From: Neocallimastix lanati (nom. inval.)
Taxonomy: Eukaryota > Neocallimastigomycota > Neocallimastigomycetes > Neocallimastigales > Neocallimastigaceae
Direction: 5' to 3'
Length of the DNA: 64,000 nt
NCBI GenBank assembly: GCA_016946835.1
Contig: JACVTC010000018.1
Location: 1,643,501 to 1,707,500, forward strand
Below, piece by piece: positions 24,121 through 34,265 of this stretch. Both the position numbers and the translations under genes were made by a program. The number at the start of each line of letters is the position of its first letter. Position 1 is the stretch's first letter. Below the pieces are notes generated by a model. That model ran no database searches, was not told the origin of the DNA, and saw only the letters and a program-made list of their open reading frames with translations.

Positions 24121-24890
24121 ATGATTCAAAAAAAATATAAATCTGAATACAATATAACTATTAATAATAAAGAATACCCTAAAATTGCTTTGTGTGCAAT
24201 TGCAAAAAATGAGAATCTCTATATACGAGAATGAATTGATTATTACAAAATATAGTGATAAATAAAATCATTTTGCTTGATAATAATAATATCGATAGTG
24301 AAAAATAAGAAGGTATAATTAGTAATTATATAGAAATTGGCTTTGTTGATATATTTAATAGAAGAGGGAACGGTCATACAGAATAGTAAGTACAGGAAAT
24401 CAACTTAAGGAAAGGCGTATCATGATTGTTATTATAATAATTATTGGATTGCTTTCTTAAGTACTGATGAATTTCTTACTGTTAATTATAAATATAATAA
24501 TGTTTTTGAATTTTTAAACTATTGAATATGATAGAATTAAAGTTCAGTAGAGAATGTTCGGAGATAAAAGAAAATTATTTTATGAAAATAAACCGATTAT
24601 TGAAAAGTTTTTAAGTAAAAATAATTTTAAACATTCAAAAGGAGTTAAAAGTATAATTAAATTCAAAGACTATAATTACGAGTAATTAAATGGTGGACCT
24701 AGTGTTCCAAATAAAGCACCTGTTATTGCAAATGTTTATAAAAAAAAAGAGTATTCAATAGGACTATTGACTCTGAAATTTATTATAATATGTCTGTTTA
24801 TTTAAATCATCTTTATACTTAATCAACTGAAGAATTTATTAAAAGAAAAAATAAAAAATAAAAAATAAAAAAAAGGGGAGCTCTTAGAGA
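24121..24890 (+). pseudogene. GT92-like (DUF23-type) glycosyltransferase pseudogene
   Basis: From the ATG at 24121 the translation gives KIALCAIAKNENLYIRE, then IDYY, KIILLDNNNI, GFVDIFNRRGK-like sequence, YHDCYYNNYYWIAFLSTDEF, RMFGDKRKLFYENKPIIEKF, HSKGVKSIIKF, and later DSEIYYNMSVYLNHLYT and STEEFIKR. This follows the order of GT92-like glycosyltransferases: N-terminal CxxxKNE…REWxxYY, a DxD-like TDEF site, and a C-terminal HYYxKSxEEF block. These enzymes normally act on glycans in the secretory pathway. Stops interrupt it, two of them at Trp positions (RE-stop-IDYY by TGA; VQ-stop-RMFG by TAG), and there are several frame changes. It is non-functional as read. Confidence 0.7.
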
Positions 24891-25299
24891 TAAATAAATT
24901 CAATAATTCTGAAAACCAAAAGTGTACTATTAACACCCTAAGTTTCAATGACTACATTGATAAACACCTATGTGAAAATGCAAATATACTTTCAATAGTG
25001 ATTATTGTGTTGTCAAAGAATCAAATAATAATCAATATTATATTAAAATCAACAAAATACCTACAAAAGAATATATATGTTAAAATATTGATATGCTAAA
25101 ATTTATTGAGGAAAATATGGAAAATGGTTATAAGGCTGGTTCAAACCAGGAGCCTTATGTACGCTAATCCACGGACTAACAACCAGGATAGAACCTAGTT
25201 CGACTTATATAATAAAAAATTCATATAAATCCTTGAATTATTTTTATCTATTTTTATTAATATTATTTATTATTTATTGTACATTTTTATTAATTATTT
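24891..25299. other. decayed coding-like sequence and a hairpin
   Basis: A 30-codon stretch around 25000-25080 (SDYCVVKESNNNQYYIKIN) looks coding but was not recognised. At 25134-25154 GGCTGGTTCAAACCAGGAGCC forms a hairpin (TGGT-TCAA-ACCA stem plus GGC/GCC) in a short GC-richer patch that extends to 25202. It is not part of a recognisable tRNA. Confidence 0.4.
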
Positions 25300-25560
25300 A
25301 ACATTATCATATTAATACTAACATTTTAAGATTCCCATTGAGTAAGAGAATTAAAGTTTCCAGCTCCTCTGGGATGGCAAGGAGATGACCTATAATGGGC
25401 TCTGTTTTCCCTTGATGATATCGAGTATGGTGCTTCCATAATAGAGTTTCTTTGCTTATGGGATTGCGAGCGTCGACGCTGTACCAGTATGGCAATTAAA
25501 CATAAACTAATATTAATATATGTGGGAGACGTAGGTCTCAAGTTCATAAAAAAAAATAAA
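25300..25560 (-). repeat. dispersed GC-richer repeat, minus-strand copy, coding-like
   Basis: The reverse complement of this stretch aligns along about 200 bp with 32795-33000, about 85% identical by eye. Both begin with CTTGAGACCTA(C/T)GTCTCCC, pass a central GGCGTCGACGCT-like site and end near GAGCTGGAAACT. In one common frame both encode a similar peptide, with EPIIGHLLAIPEELET in this copy. Two alternative frames are open here for 62 and 99 codons. It is probably a decayed coding part of a mobile element of unknown class. Only this core is shared; the flanks differ. Confidence 0.7.
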
Positions 25561-26655
25561 AAAAAAATAAATTTAGTATATATATATTCTGAGTGTGAGA
25601 CATTTCGAAAAGTTTCATTTATCAAAATTTTTTTGAAAATTAGTAAATAAATAAATTAATAATAAAGCAAATAAATAAATATATATTTTAAATAAATAAC
25701 TAAATAAATAAAAATTAAATAAAAAAACTATAATAAAATAAATAAATTTAAAATTAAATTTTTTTTAAAAAAAATAAATATTTATGTAATAAATTACATA
25801 AATAAATAATAATAAATATTCATTTGAATTAAAGTTTTAAAAAAAAATATTTTATCATTTTAAACACTTTCTAATTTTTCAAAATATGAAAATAATTAAT
25901 ATTGTTTTTTATATATAAAAAAATAAATATTAATAATTTAAAAGATGTAAAGGATAATAATTTAAAATATAATTATTAAAAAAATAATATTTAAATAATT
26001 AATTGATCATTTTTACACCTTTTAAATTCTTGCGTAGTATTTTATAAAATCTAAAAATTAAATAAAAATATTTTAATATTTAATAAATATTAATAAATAT
26101 TCTTAATAAAAGAGATGTTTATAAATAATCTAGTAAAAAAAAAAGTTACTTTAATATACTGTTATATAAGAAAAAAAAAAATTTTATAGAATTTTCCGAA
26201 ATGAAATTTTTCTAACTGCGCACTTCCCCCATAGATTTTATTTATTTAAAAATTGAATAATTTATTATTTATTATTAAAAAATTTTGTATCATTTAATTA
26301 AAAAAAAAAAAAAAAAATTTCAATTAAAAATCAAAAATATATATATTTATATTTATATAGTATTTATGTATTTATATATTTATATATTTATATATTTATT
26401 TAATTTTTTTTTTTTTTTTTTTAACGGCAGCAAACTTGTTTCATCTTTATTAATTAAATATTTGATAAAATACATGTAATAAAATAATAAAAAAAAAAGA
26501 TAAAAAAATAAACAAAAAATAAAACACAAAATAAAAATAAAATAATGGTATAATATATTCTAGTTTCATTTAATTAATATTTGTAAGACTTCACAAGGGC
26601 ATTATTATACTGAAGTATAATAATTAACTCTGACTTCGCAATGTTAATCATAATT
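25561..26655. other. AT-rich stretch with a MITE-end remnant
   Basis: No gene was seen. At 26195-26240 TTCCGAAATGAAATTTTTC and then GCGCACTTCCCCCAT resembles the ends of the MITE-like element at 31391-31860. A T-run at 26404-26422 could be the A-tail of the minus-strand LINE that ends its reading frame at 26656. Confidence 0.4.
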
Positions 26656-28878
26656 TTAAGATACAAAATTATGATCTTCATTGGATGCGCTAGCCCTGCT
26701 GGCCTGTCTTACTGTTTCTTCAGCATTGACGCTCTTGGTAGTAGTAGTACGATTCGATTTGAACCTATTGAACAAAGACCATTGCTGGCCAATAGCAATA
26801 GGTATAATCGATTGGAGAAGTGCCGCAGTAACCACTAAGAACGGAGTATCAGAATAAGCACCTGATTTCATCTGGCACTTAAATAGATCCTTCCATTCCC
26901 TTGTACTGTTATTAATACTTCGACCTCCAAGAAGGAAATTAAACACTTTTTCACACACACTAGAATCAATATACACATTATTTTCAATACAATTACTAAC
27001 ATTACTAAAAATACTATTACTAATATTATTATTACTATTATAACTATTACTATTATTACTATTACTATTATCATTATTACTATTAACAATATCATTTGTT
27101 AGGTTGCCACGGTAAAAAGCATTATATAAAAATAAAATTTTATCATTAACTTTACTACGAGTATGATTGAAAAAGGGACAATCAATTAACCAATGACATA
27201 TCCATTGTTTATTACTTTTACAACAGGAACAAAAATTAGGACACATTTGGTCCACTATTTTTGCAGCTTTAGCAATTCTAGCATCTAATCTATATCCGCT
27301 TCGTGCTCTCAATAGCCAATAGAAACCATATGAAAGATCAGGATAGTCATAACAAAGTTTTATAAATTTTGATGTTTCTTCGAATTTGTTTTTGTCATAA
27401 AACTCAGCTTTAATAGAATTGATTTTCATATCTCTTTTCCAATAAAAATCCTTGATTTTATTATCGTTATTACCTCTTTTCTCTAGTTTACGTTTAAGAG
27501 TTCTACTTTCTTTTGTCCATGTATATTTTCTAGATTTTGGAATATTATTAACTAAATAGGAAATAATACAATTTGAATTTTTCCATTTATCAAAACATTT
27601 GACCTGAGACAAAGCACACTTAGCTGACAATGGAGGAATATGTAAATCTTTTGAAATAGAATATACATTAATAAATGATTTGGCTTTTTGTATACCTGCA
27701 ATCCATCTTAATCCTTTATTAATTAATTTCTGAGTATTATTTGTTCTCGTTTTATTCGAACCAAGTAAAGGTGCAAAGTAAGAGACTTTACTAAGTACAT
27801 AAGAGTTAATTATAATCTTCTTAAATGGAATAGGAATTTTGGAATTTGAAAGAAATTTACTAACAGAAAAAAGAGCTTTAGTTACTTTAGAGTTAAGTAA
27901 TTTAATAATAGGTTTCAACGATAAGCTTTTATCAAATGGTATACCTAAATAGGTATAACATTTAGTTATTGGAATTGGTTGACCAGCAAGATAAGAAGTA
28001 GGATCTCTTTTATTTTGAAAAAGAGGTGTGTCTGGTCGAATCACCATCGTTGCACACTTATTAATTCCAAAATTCATCATATTAAATTTAGCCCATTCAT
28101 TTACCTTCTTAAGCATTTTTTTCAACTTAGTTCTTGACGGTGCGCATAGAACAATATCATCTTCAAAGAGTCCACCACAACATCTAGATTCGCCTAAAGG
28201 AATTCCAAGTTCTGAAACATCATTAAAAATGTCATTAATAAAAAGATTGAAGAGAATTGGTGATAGTGGACAACCTTGTCTAACTCCTTTCATAATATTA
28301 AAAGATTCCGAATATTGATCATCAATTTTAACACTAGCTTTGGATGTCAAATATAGATTTTTTATAAATTGATAACATTTACTTCTAATACCTAAAGCAT
28401 CTAATTTATATAAAATATTACCTATTGGAACAGAATCATATGCCTTTTTTAAATTCTGAAAAGCTAGGTAAGTTTCATTATTATCATTTTTACGCCTTTG
28501 ACAAATTTCTCGAATTGAAATAAATAAACTAACACATTCTTCTTTAGTACGAAATCCAAATTGCTCTGGCCTAATAAAATTATTTTTAAGTCCATATTCT
28601 GAAATTCTTTTGGAGACTATTTTCGAAATGAGTTTAATACCATTGTTAATCAGAGAGATACCTCGATAATTGTCACAATCAGATAGATTATCTCCTTTTT
28701 TAGGAATAGATATAATACTTGCTTCATTCCATGAGCTAGGAAATTCTCCATTCCAAATTCTTGAGTATATCTTCTGTAAACAATTTAAACCAGAAGAAGA
28801 ATTATTTACTGAATTTTCGTCATCCGGAGGAATTAAAGCTTTATAAAATTCAATAGGAATTCCATCCGGGATATTTAT
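26656..28878 (-). pseudogene. 5'-truncated LINE ORF2 (non-LTR reverse transcriptase)
   Basis: One frame is open without a stop from 28878 to the stop at 26656 (about 740 codons). It begins inside the protein with NIPDGIPIEFYKALI, so the endonuclease and N-terminus are missing. RT motifs appear in order: IPKKGDNLSDCDNYRGISL, PEQFGFRTKEECVSLF, FQNLKKAYDSVP (motif A region), GVRQGCPLSPILFNLFINDI, GLFEDDIVLCAPS (motif C region), INKCATMVI and YLGIPFD. C-terminal parts are a Cys/His cluster (CPNFCSCCKSNKQW then CHWLIDCPFF) and an Asn-rich stretch. Motif A has Asn where LINEs carry the catalytic Asp, and motif C reads FEDD rather than the usual FADD. Truncation at the 5' end is typical of LINE insertion. 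It is probably inactive despite the open frame. Confidence 0.85.
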
Positions 28879-29630
28879 TTAATATTTTTAATTCTTATTT
28901 TATTTTTAAATTTAATAATTTCGTACATTAAAAAAAAAATATATATATATATAACTAAAAAAAATATAACTAAAAAAAAAAAAAAAAATATTAAATTAAT
29001 AATAATAACAATATATATTTTTTAAACTTAATAATATAGACTGAAAATTGGTTAAGTCATATTTTTTTAACATGTTATATAATATAAATAATTTTTTTTT
29101 TTTTTTTATTTTATCAAGAATTACACCAAAACAAAGTAAAAAAATTTATATTTTAATAATAAAAAATAAAACACTTTTTATTGATTTATTATTATATCAT
29201 TAATTTATTTTTTAATTTTAAGATCAATTTTTATTTATTTATTTATTTATTTATTAATGAACTTTTATTCTAATTTTACTAATTAATTATTGTTTCTTTT
29301 TGTTCATCTTTTCATTTATTTATTTTTTGATTATTATGTTCTTTATTTATTTATTTAATTTTCTTTTTATTCATTTTTTTTATGTTTTTTTTTTTTACCT
29401 ATCTTTTTTTTTTATTTAATTACGTTCTTTATTTTATTTATTTATTTATTTATTTTTTATTTATTCTTTTTTTTAACTTTTTATTTAATTATTTTATTTT
29501 GCTATTTTTTATTTATTATATAAATTTTAATAAAAATAATAATAATATTTAATTATTATTTATTTTAATTTTTATTTATTGTTATATTTAAATTTTTTTT
29601 ATTTTTTTTTTTTTTGTACTATTATTTATC
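28879..29630. other. gene-free AT-rich spacer
   Basis: Dense T-rich sequence with many TTTA repeats (for example 29230-29260 and 29430-29460). It is the 3' flank of the dockerin-CYTH gene. No feature was seen. Confidence 0.5.
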
Positions 29631-30542
29631 TTATTGAGATTCAGGAATTCCATATCTTGATAATCTTCCGTTTTTATATCTAATGTCGTCAGTAACTTCT
29701 TTTATTACCCAATCAGGAGTTTTATATGCATCACTTTCTGATTTATTTGCAAATTCTATTTCCATGTAGGCAAGTCCTTCTAAATCTTTTTCGAAGATAT
29801 CAATAGCTACTAATTCCCCATCATCAAATAATTGATATCTTGTTTTATATATTACATTACCTTCCTGTTTTTTTATCATATTATCATATTGTTCTTTATT
29901 AATTGGAATATTAACTTCATCCCTAATAAGACCATCTTCAGTTAAATTAGTTTTTATAGTCATTTCATACGATAATCCATTATTACTTACACTTGTATAT
30001 TCTCTTACTCTTATCTCTGGATCAAAACAAATATATGTTTGCTTTATTTTAAATGCTATACCAATAAAGTTTGTTGTTAAGTCATATGGAATCTTTTCTT
30101 TGTCAAGTAACCATTTTCTTTCAATTTCTTTGTCATCACCTGTTACTTCATTAACTCTTTCAATATATCTATCAACTATTTTGCTAAAGTCTTCATCGCT
30201 CTCATTAGAATTACAAATACACCATTTATAATTGTTAATTCCCCAAGTCCCTTCTTCATCAGTATATAAAACTTTACAATCTTTAGGACAGCATGAATAG
30301 CCTTTTTCTAAAATACTGGTAGCACATTCAGTAGTAACAATTTCAGATTTAGTATCTTCACATCCGCACCATTGATCATTCTCAACACCCCAGTTTCCGT
30401 CTTCGTCTGTATAAACTACCTCACATTCCGAAGAACAACATTCATATCCTTGATTTTTAATTTTAGAAGAGCAATTACTTTTTGCGCTAACAGTACTGGC
30501 TAGAGTTAAAACAACGAAATTAATAATTATGAATAATTTCAT
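29631..30542 (-). CDS. secreted protein with two fungal dockerins and a CYTH triphosphate-tunnel domain
   Basis: A single 303-residue frame. Residues 1-20 form a signal peptide (MKLFIIINFVVLTLASTVSA). Two Cys-rich fungal dockerins (CBM10-like) follow at about 24-61 and 73-110, each with the CCxxxC…YTDE(D/E)G(N/T)WG…WC pattern. After an acidic linker, residues 139-300 match the CYTH/triphosphate tunnel metalloenzyme family: the EIERK signature (ExExK, 139-143), EIRVR (176-180), EMTIK (193-197), R207/E209 in IRDEV, KTRY (233-236), D248, EIEF (261-264) and EVTDDIRY (282-289). Family members bind metal and hydrolyse or cyclise triphosphates inside the cell. Here the signal peptide and dockerins imply export and attachment to the cellulosome. 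All key charged residues are present, so activity is plausible. The substrate is unknown. No intron was seen. CYTH similarity to bacterial-type enzymes suggests possible transfer, but this was not tested. Confidence 0.85.
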   Translation of the reverse strand: MKLFIIINFVVLTLASTVSAKSNCSSKIKNQGYECCSSECEVVYTDEDGNWGVENDQWCGCEDTKSEIVTTECATSILEKGYSCCPKDCKVLYTDEEGTWGINNYKWCICNSNESDEDFSKIVDRYIERVNEVTGDDKEIERKWLLDKEKIPYDLTTNFIGIAFKIKQTYICFDPEIRVREYTSVSNNGLSYEMTIKTNLTEDGLIRDEVNIPINKEQYDNMIKKQEGNVIYKTRYQLFDDGELVAIDIFEKDLEGLAYMEIEFANKSESDAYKTPDWVIKEVTDDIRYKNGRLSRYGIPESQ

Positions 30543-31390
30543 TTTTTTTTTAATTTATAAATTATTTTTAAACTATAATAGTAACTAATTTAATTTATCT
30601 TATTCTTAAATTTAATATACTTATTTTTATTAACTTTTAGTATATTATTTATTTTTTTTTTTTTTTTTTTTTTATTTTTTTTAAGAAAGTAAAAAATTTT
30701 TTTTTGTACTTTTTTTTTCTTTTTATAAAAAATAACAATTTTATTAAAATGATAGTAATATATTATTTATTTTTAATTTTTTTTTTTTTTTTTGGCTTAT
30801 TTGAATAGTTGTAAAATAAAAATAATATTTATAATAAATATAAATTCTTTTTTCATCTGTTTCAAAAATTAACTAACATATTTAATAATAAATTATCAGA
30901 ATATTCTATAATTTTTATTATAGTTATACAATTTATAGTATTTTTTCTTTATATAAATAAATATTTTTTTTTTTCTTTTTAATTATTTTGATATATATTC
31001 CCATATATTATTGGTCATCGTTCTGATTTTTGTATAGCGATAATATATGAATGTAAACAAATTGAATTACTACATAATATATTTTTTATATTTATTATAT
31101 ATAAAAATAAATAATATGAATCATTACTACAACATATTTATATATCCCAAGTTGATTTTGTTGTATTTTTTATGAAATAATATTATAGTTAAAGTTAATT
31201 TTTGGAAAATGATATAATTTTTTTTTAAATAAATTTTATTTTTAAATTAATTAAACAAAAATAAACTTTTTTGTAATACGTTTATTATTTTTTTTAATTA
31301 CAATTTGATATGAAATGAAAATAAAAACCTTAATTATTAATAAATTATTTTATTAATAATTACATAAAAATAAATCAATTAATCACTCGA
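30543..31390. other. gene-free AT-rich upstream region of the dockerin-CYTH gene
   Basis: Contains T-runs at 30650-30673 and 30777-30794. The last part (31300-31380) is the reverse complement of 42050-42125, so it belongs to a dispersed AT-rich repeat family. No defined promoter element could be picked out. Confidence 0.5.
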
Positions 31391-31860
31391 TTGGGGAGAG
31401 CGCGTTTCGGAACCGCACGTGAATAGATATAAGCCACATGTTTTTGAGATGGCGTATTATATATAAATTTTTTTATATAAATAAATAATTAAATAATAAT
31501 TAAATAAATATTTTATTTTATAATAATTTCATAATTTAATATATATTTGATAATAAAAAATAAAAAAATAAAAAAATAAAAAAATAAAAAAAATAAAAAA
31601 ATAAAAAAAATAAAAAAAATTAAAAATAAAAAAAAAATAAAAAAAATAAAAAAGATTAAAAAAATAAAATACAAAAAAAATAAAATAAAATATTTTCATT
31701 TTTATTTATATTTAAAGAAATTATATGTGCCATTTTATTTTAATGTTTTAAATATTATATTCATAAATAAAAATTTATAAAAAATTATATAAGCCACATT
31801 CCGAAATGAAAATTTATGTAAAATTATTTAAAGCCACATTCCGAAACGCACCACCCCCAA
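31391..31860. mobile_element. MITE-like element with terminal inverted repeats
   Basis: The left end reads TTGGGGAGAGCGCGTTTCGG, and the reverse complement of the right end reads TTGGGGGTGGTGCGTTTCGG. Both then continue with a variant of a CGTGGCTT or GCCACAT block. The element is about 470 bp, non-coding, with an A/AAT-rich interior (31555-31690). An internal copy of AAGCCACATTCCGAAA lies at 31791-31806. It is inserted in a dispersed AT-rich repeat whose parts flank it (31300-31380 and 31870-31990). No clear target-site duplication was seen. Related ends occur at 26195-26240 and 41130-41160. Confidence 0.6.
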
Positions 31861-31990
31861 ATTTATATAGCAACATAAATTCTAGAAAATACATAAAATT
31901 AATGCAAACATAAAATTTATAACATAAATTTTATGTTATGTAAATAATTTATAAATGAATTAAGTTTTATTTTATTTCATTTTAATTATT
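31861..31990 (-). repeat. AT-rich dispersed repeat fragment
   Basis: The reverse complement aligns with 41885-41995 and, less well, 59270-59380. The shared core is ACATAAAATTTATGTTATAAATTTTATGTTT followed by ATTAATTTTATGTATTTT; it is itself palindromic around TAACATAAATTTTATGTTA. Confidence 0.6.
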
Positions 31991-32183
31991 TTATTTTATT
32001 AAATTTTTAATAATTATTATTTTATATTAATATTTTATTAATTATAATAAATTTATATTTTTATTAATATTTTATGAATATTTTATTTTAATATTTAATT
32101 TTATACTTTATATTAAATTTAAATACTTAATAGTTATTCTCAAAGAATTAATTAAATAGTTTATTACAAGAAGACGAAAAAAA

Positions 32184-32510
32184 AAGCCATTAATAAATAA
32201 TAATAAAAATAAATAAACCTTTAATTAATAATAAAAAATAAATAAATAAAAAAAAAGCCTTTAATAAATAATAAAAAATAAAGAAAATAGAAAAAAAAAG
32301 CTTTAATTAATGATAAAAAATAAAAAAAATAAATTGAAAAAAAAAAAAACTTTAATGATAAAATATAAAAAAAATAAAATAAAAGAAACCTTAATAAATA
32401 ATAAAAAATAAATAAAATTGAAAAAAAAATAAGATTTAATTAATGATAAAAAATAAATAATTTAAAATATAAAAACCTTAATTAATAATAAAAAATAAAA
32501 AAATAAAAAA
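32184..32510 (+). repeat. ~40-47 bp minisatellite, about eight units
   Basis: Units begin TTTAATTAATAATAAAAAATAA or TTAATAAATAATAAAAAATAA and end in an A-rich tract with GCC or ACC. It is purely A/T-rich and non-coding. Confidence 0.65.
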
Positions 32511-32794
32511 AAATATTTTTATTTTTTTTTTTCTAAAATATATATTATAGATTTATTAATTATATAAATACAAATTTATATATTTTGTAAAAATTTTTTT
32601 TATTTAATATTTAAAAAATTATGAATTTAAAAAAATGAAAGTTTTTGATACTTACTAAGCCTTAAAAAGAATTTTCTTTTATTTTAAATTATTACTAATT
32701 TCATTTTATAATTTAATTATATTCAATTATTTTTATTTTTTTTTTTGTTTTATTTTATTTATTCTTTTATTCTTTTTTTTTTTTTTTTTTTATA

Positions 32795-33015
32795 GACTTG
32801 AGACCTATGTCTCCCCCATATATTAATATTAGTGTTTGTTTAATTGTCATACTGGTACGGCGTCGACGCTCTCAACCCTCCATAAGCAAAGAAACTACAG
32901 TATAGAAGCACCCTACTCGATCCTCAAAGGAAAACAGAGCCCACTATAGGTCACCTCCTTGCCATCCCAGAAGAGCTGGAAACTGTAATTCTGTCAGGCA
33001 AGGCTTATGCAGTGG
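32795..33015 (+). repeat. dispersed GC-richer repeat, plus-strand copy, coding-like
   Basis: Counterpart of 25300-25560 in inverted orientation. The frame shared with the other copy reads YWYGVDALNPP, then a stop, then EPTIGHLLAIPEELETVILS and GKAYAVGIIKY before a TAG at about 33030. The conserved peptide and a mixture of silent differences suggest a decayed protein-coding unit. The two copies point away from each other and bracket the LINE and the dockerin-CYTH gene. Confidence 0.7.
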
Positions 33016-33049
33016 GGATCATTAAATATTAGAAATTAAGAAATATATA

Positions 33050-33232
33050 ATACTAAGGTTACCTCGTATGCGAAATCATACTTACCTAAGCATCATTTAA
33101 CCATTAACCTTTCATACAAAACCTAGAGGGAAAAATCGCGAAGATTTGATATTGGCGGGAGTCGCTTCATAGACCTATGGTATGATAAGCCAACTACTTA
33201 GCAACCCAGAATAAGAACTGGAAGGACTTCTT
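33050..33232. other. GC-richer island of unknown identity
   Basis: About 180 bp less AT-rich than its surroundings. The plus strand can be read as REKSRRFDIGGSRFIDLWYD, which looks coding but was not recognised. The minus strand contains AGGTAAGTATG at 33088-33078, a perfect 5' splice-site match. Because the adjacent repeat at 32795-33015 is also GC-richer, both may be parts of one decayed element. Confidence 0.45.
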
Positions 33233-33894
33233 TTATTTTTAGTTTTATTTTAATTTTTATTTTAACTTTTATTTTAATTTTTATTTCAATTTTTATTTTA
33301 ATTCTTATTTTAATTCTTATTTTTATTATACTTTTATTTTTATTTTTTTTATTTTATTTTTATTTCTCATATTCCAATTTTTTTTTATTTTCATTTTACT
33401 TCTATTTTATTTAATTATTTAATTTATATTTTATTTTTATTATTTTTATTTTTATCTATTTTTAAATCTTTAATAAATTATTGTTATAGTATGACGTTAA
33501 AAACATTTAAAATTGGCTAAAAATAAAATAAATATATATCCATAAATATTTTAAACGTAAAGGTTAATTATATTAGTTTTTATAATTATATATATATAAA
33601 TTTTTAAATTGTATTATTTTCCTTTTTTTAACAATAAATTATACTAAAATATTGTTTTTTTTTTTTTTTTAAAAAAAAAAAAATTATTAAGATATATTGT
33701 ACTATAATTATATTAATTATTTATGTATACTAATATTTTTATATATATATATTTTTTAAATTAGTTTAAATTTTATGATGGTATTTTATCATTATATACA
33801 TTTTTTTTATTTTTAAATAATAAAAATCTTAAATAAATATATTTTAAACTGATATTTACCTTCCCTTTTTAATAATTACTTTTTATTTATTTCT
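33233..33894. other. gene-free AT-rich spacer
   Basis: Begins with about eight short TTTTATTTTAATTTTTATTT-like repeats (33230-33340). Nothing else was seen. Confidence 0.5.
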
Positions 33895-33981
33895 TTATAC
33901 ACATTTATATATAGTTATTCCGATAGCCATTAGAATATAAATAATTTCGATAATGAGAGTAACAATAGTAAATCCTGTCAT
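33895..33981 (-). other. possible small membrane peptide or terminal exon
   Basis: The minus strand encodes 28 residues from ATG to TAA, with one strongly hydrophobic segment (IVTLIIEIIYILMAIGITIY). Its base composition is less extreme than the flanks. It could be the last exon of a decayed membrane protein; no partner exon was found. Confidence 0.2.
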
Positions 33982-34265
33982 TTTTTTTTCTAAATTATAA
34001 AATAATATATAACTATTAATAATAAATTAAAAAATATATTTATTTATAAAATATTTATAAATAATAATTACTTTTTTTTTTTTTTTTTTTTTTTTTAAAT
34101 ATGTTAATAATATATTTAAAAATATATTGTATTTATTTAATATAATATTTACTATTTTTATGTTTTTTATTATATTTATTAATAATTATAATAAAATAAT
34201 AGTATATATAAAAAATTATTCATATTTTATCTTGATTTTAAAGAGGTTATTTTTTTATTGTTAAA

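Noticed and set aside
25134-25154. tRNA T-arm
   Set aside because: GGTTCAAACC resembles a B box, but no anticodon arm, D arm or acceptor stem can be folded around it.
26868-27095. Hydrophobic Ile/Val-rich minus-strand frame
   Set aside because: It is an alternative frame of the Asn-rich segment of the LINE protein.
33079-33232. U1 snRNA gene beginning ATACTTACCT
   Set aside because: Only the first ten bases match. The U1-70K and U1A loop sequences and a convincing Sm site are absent, so the match is better explained as a splice donor on the other strand or as chance.
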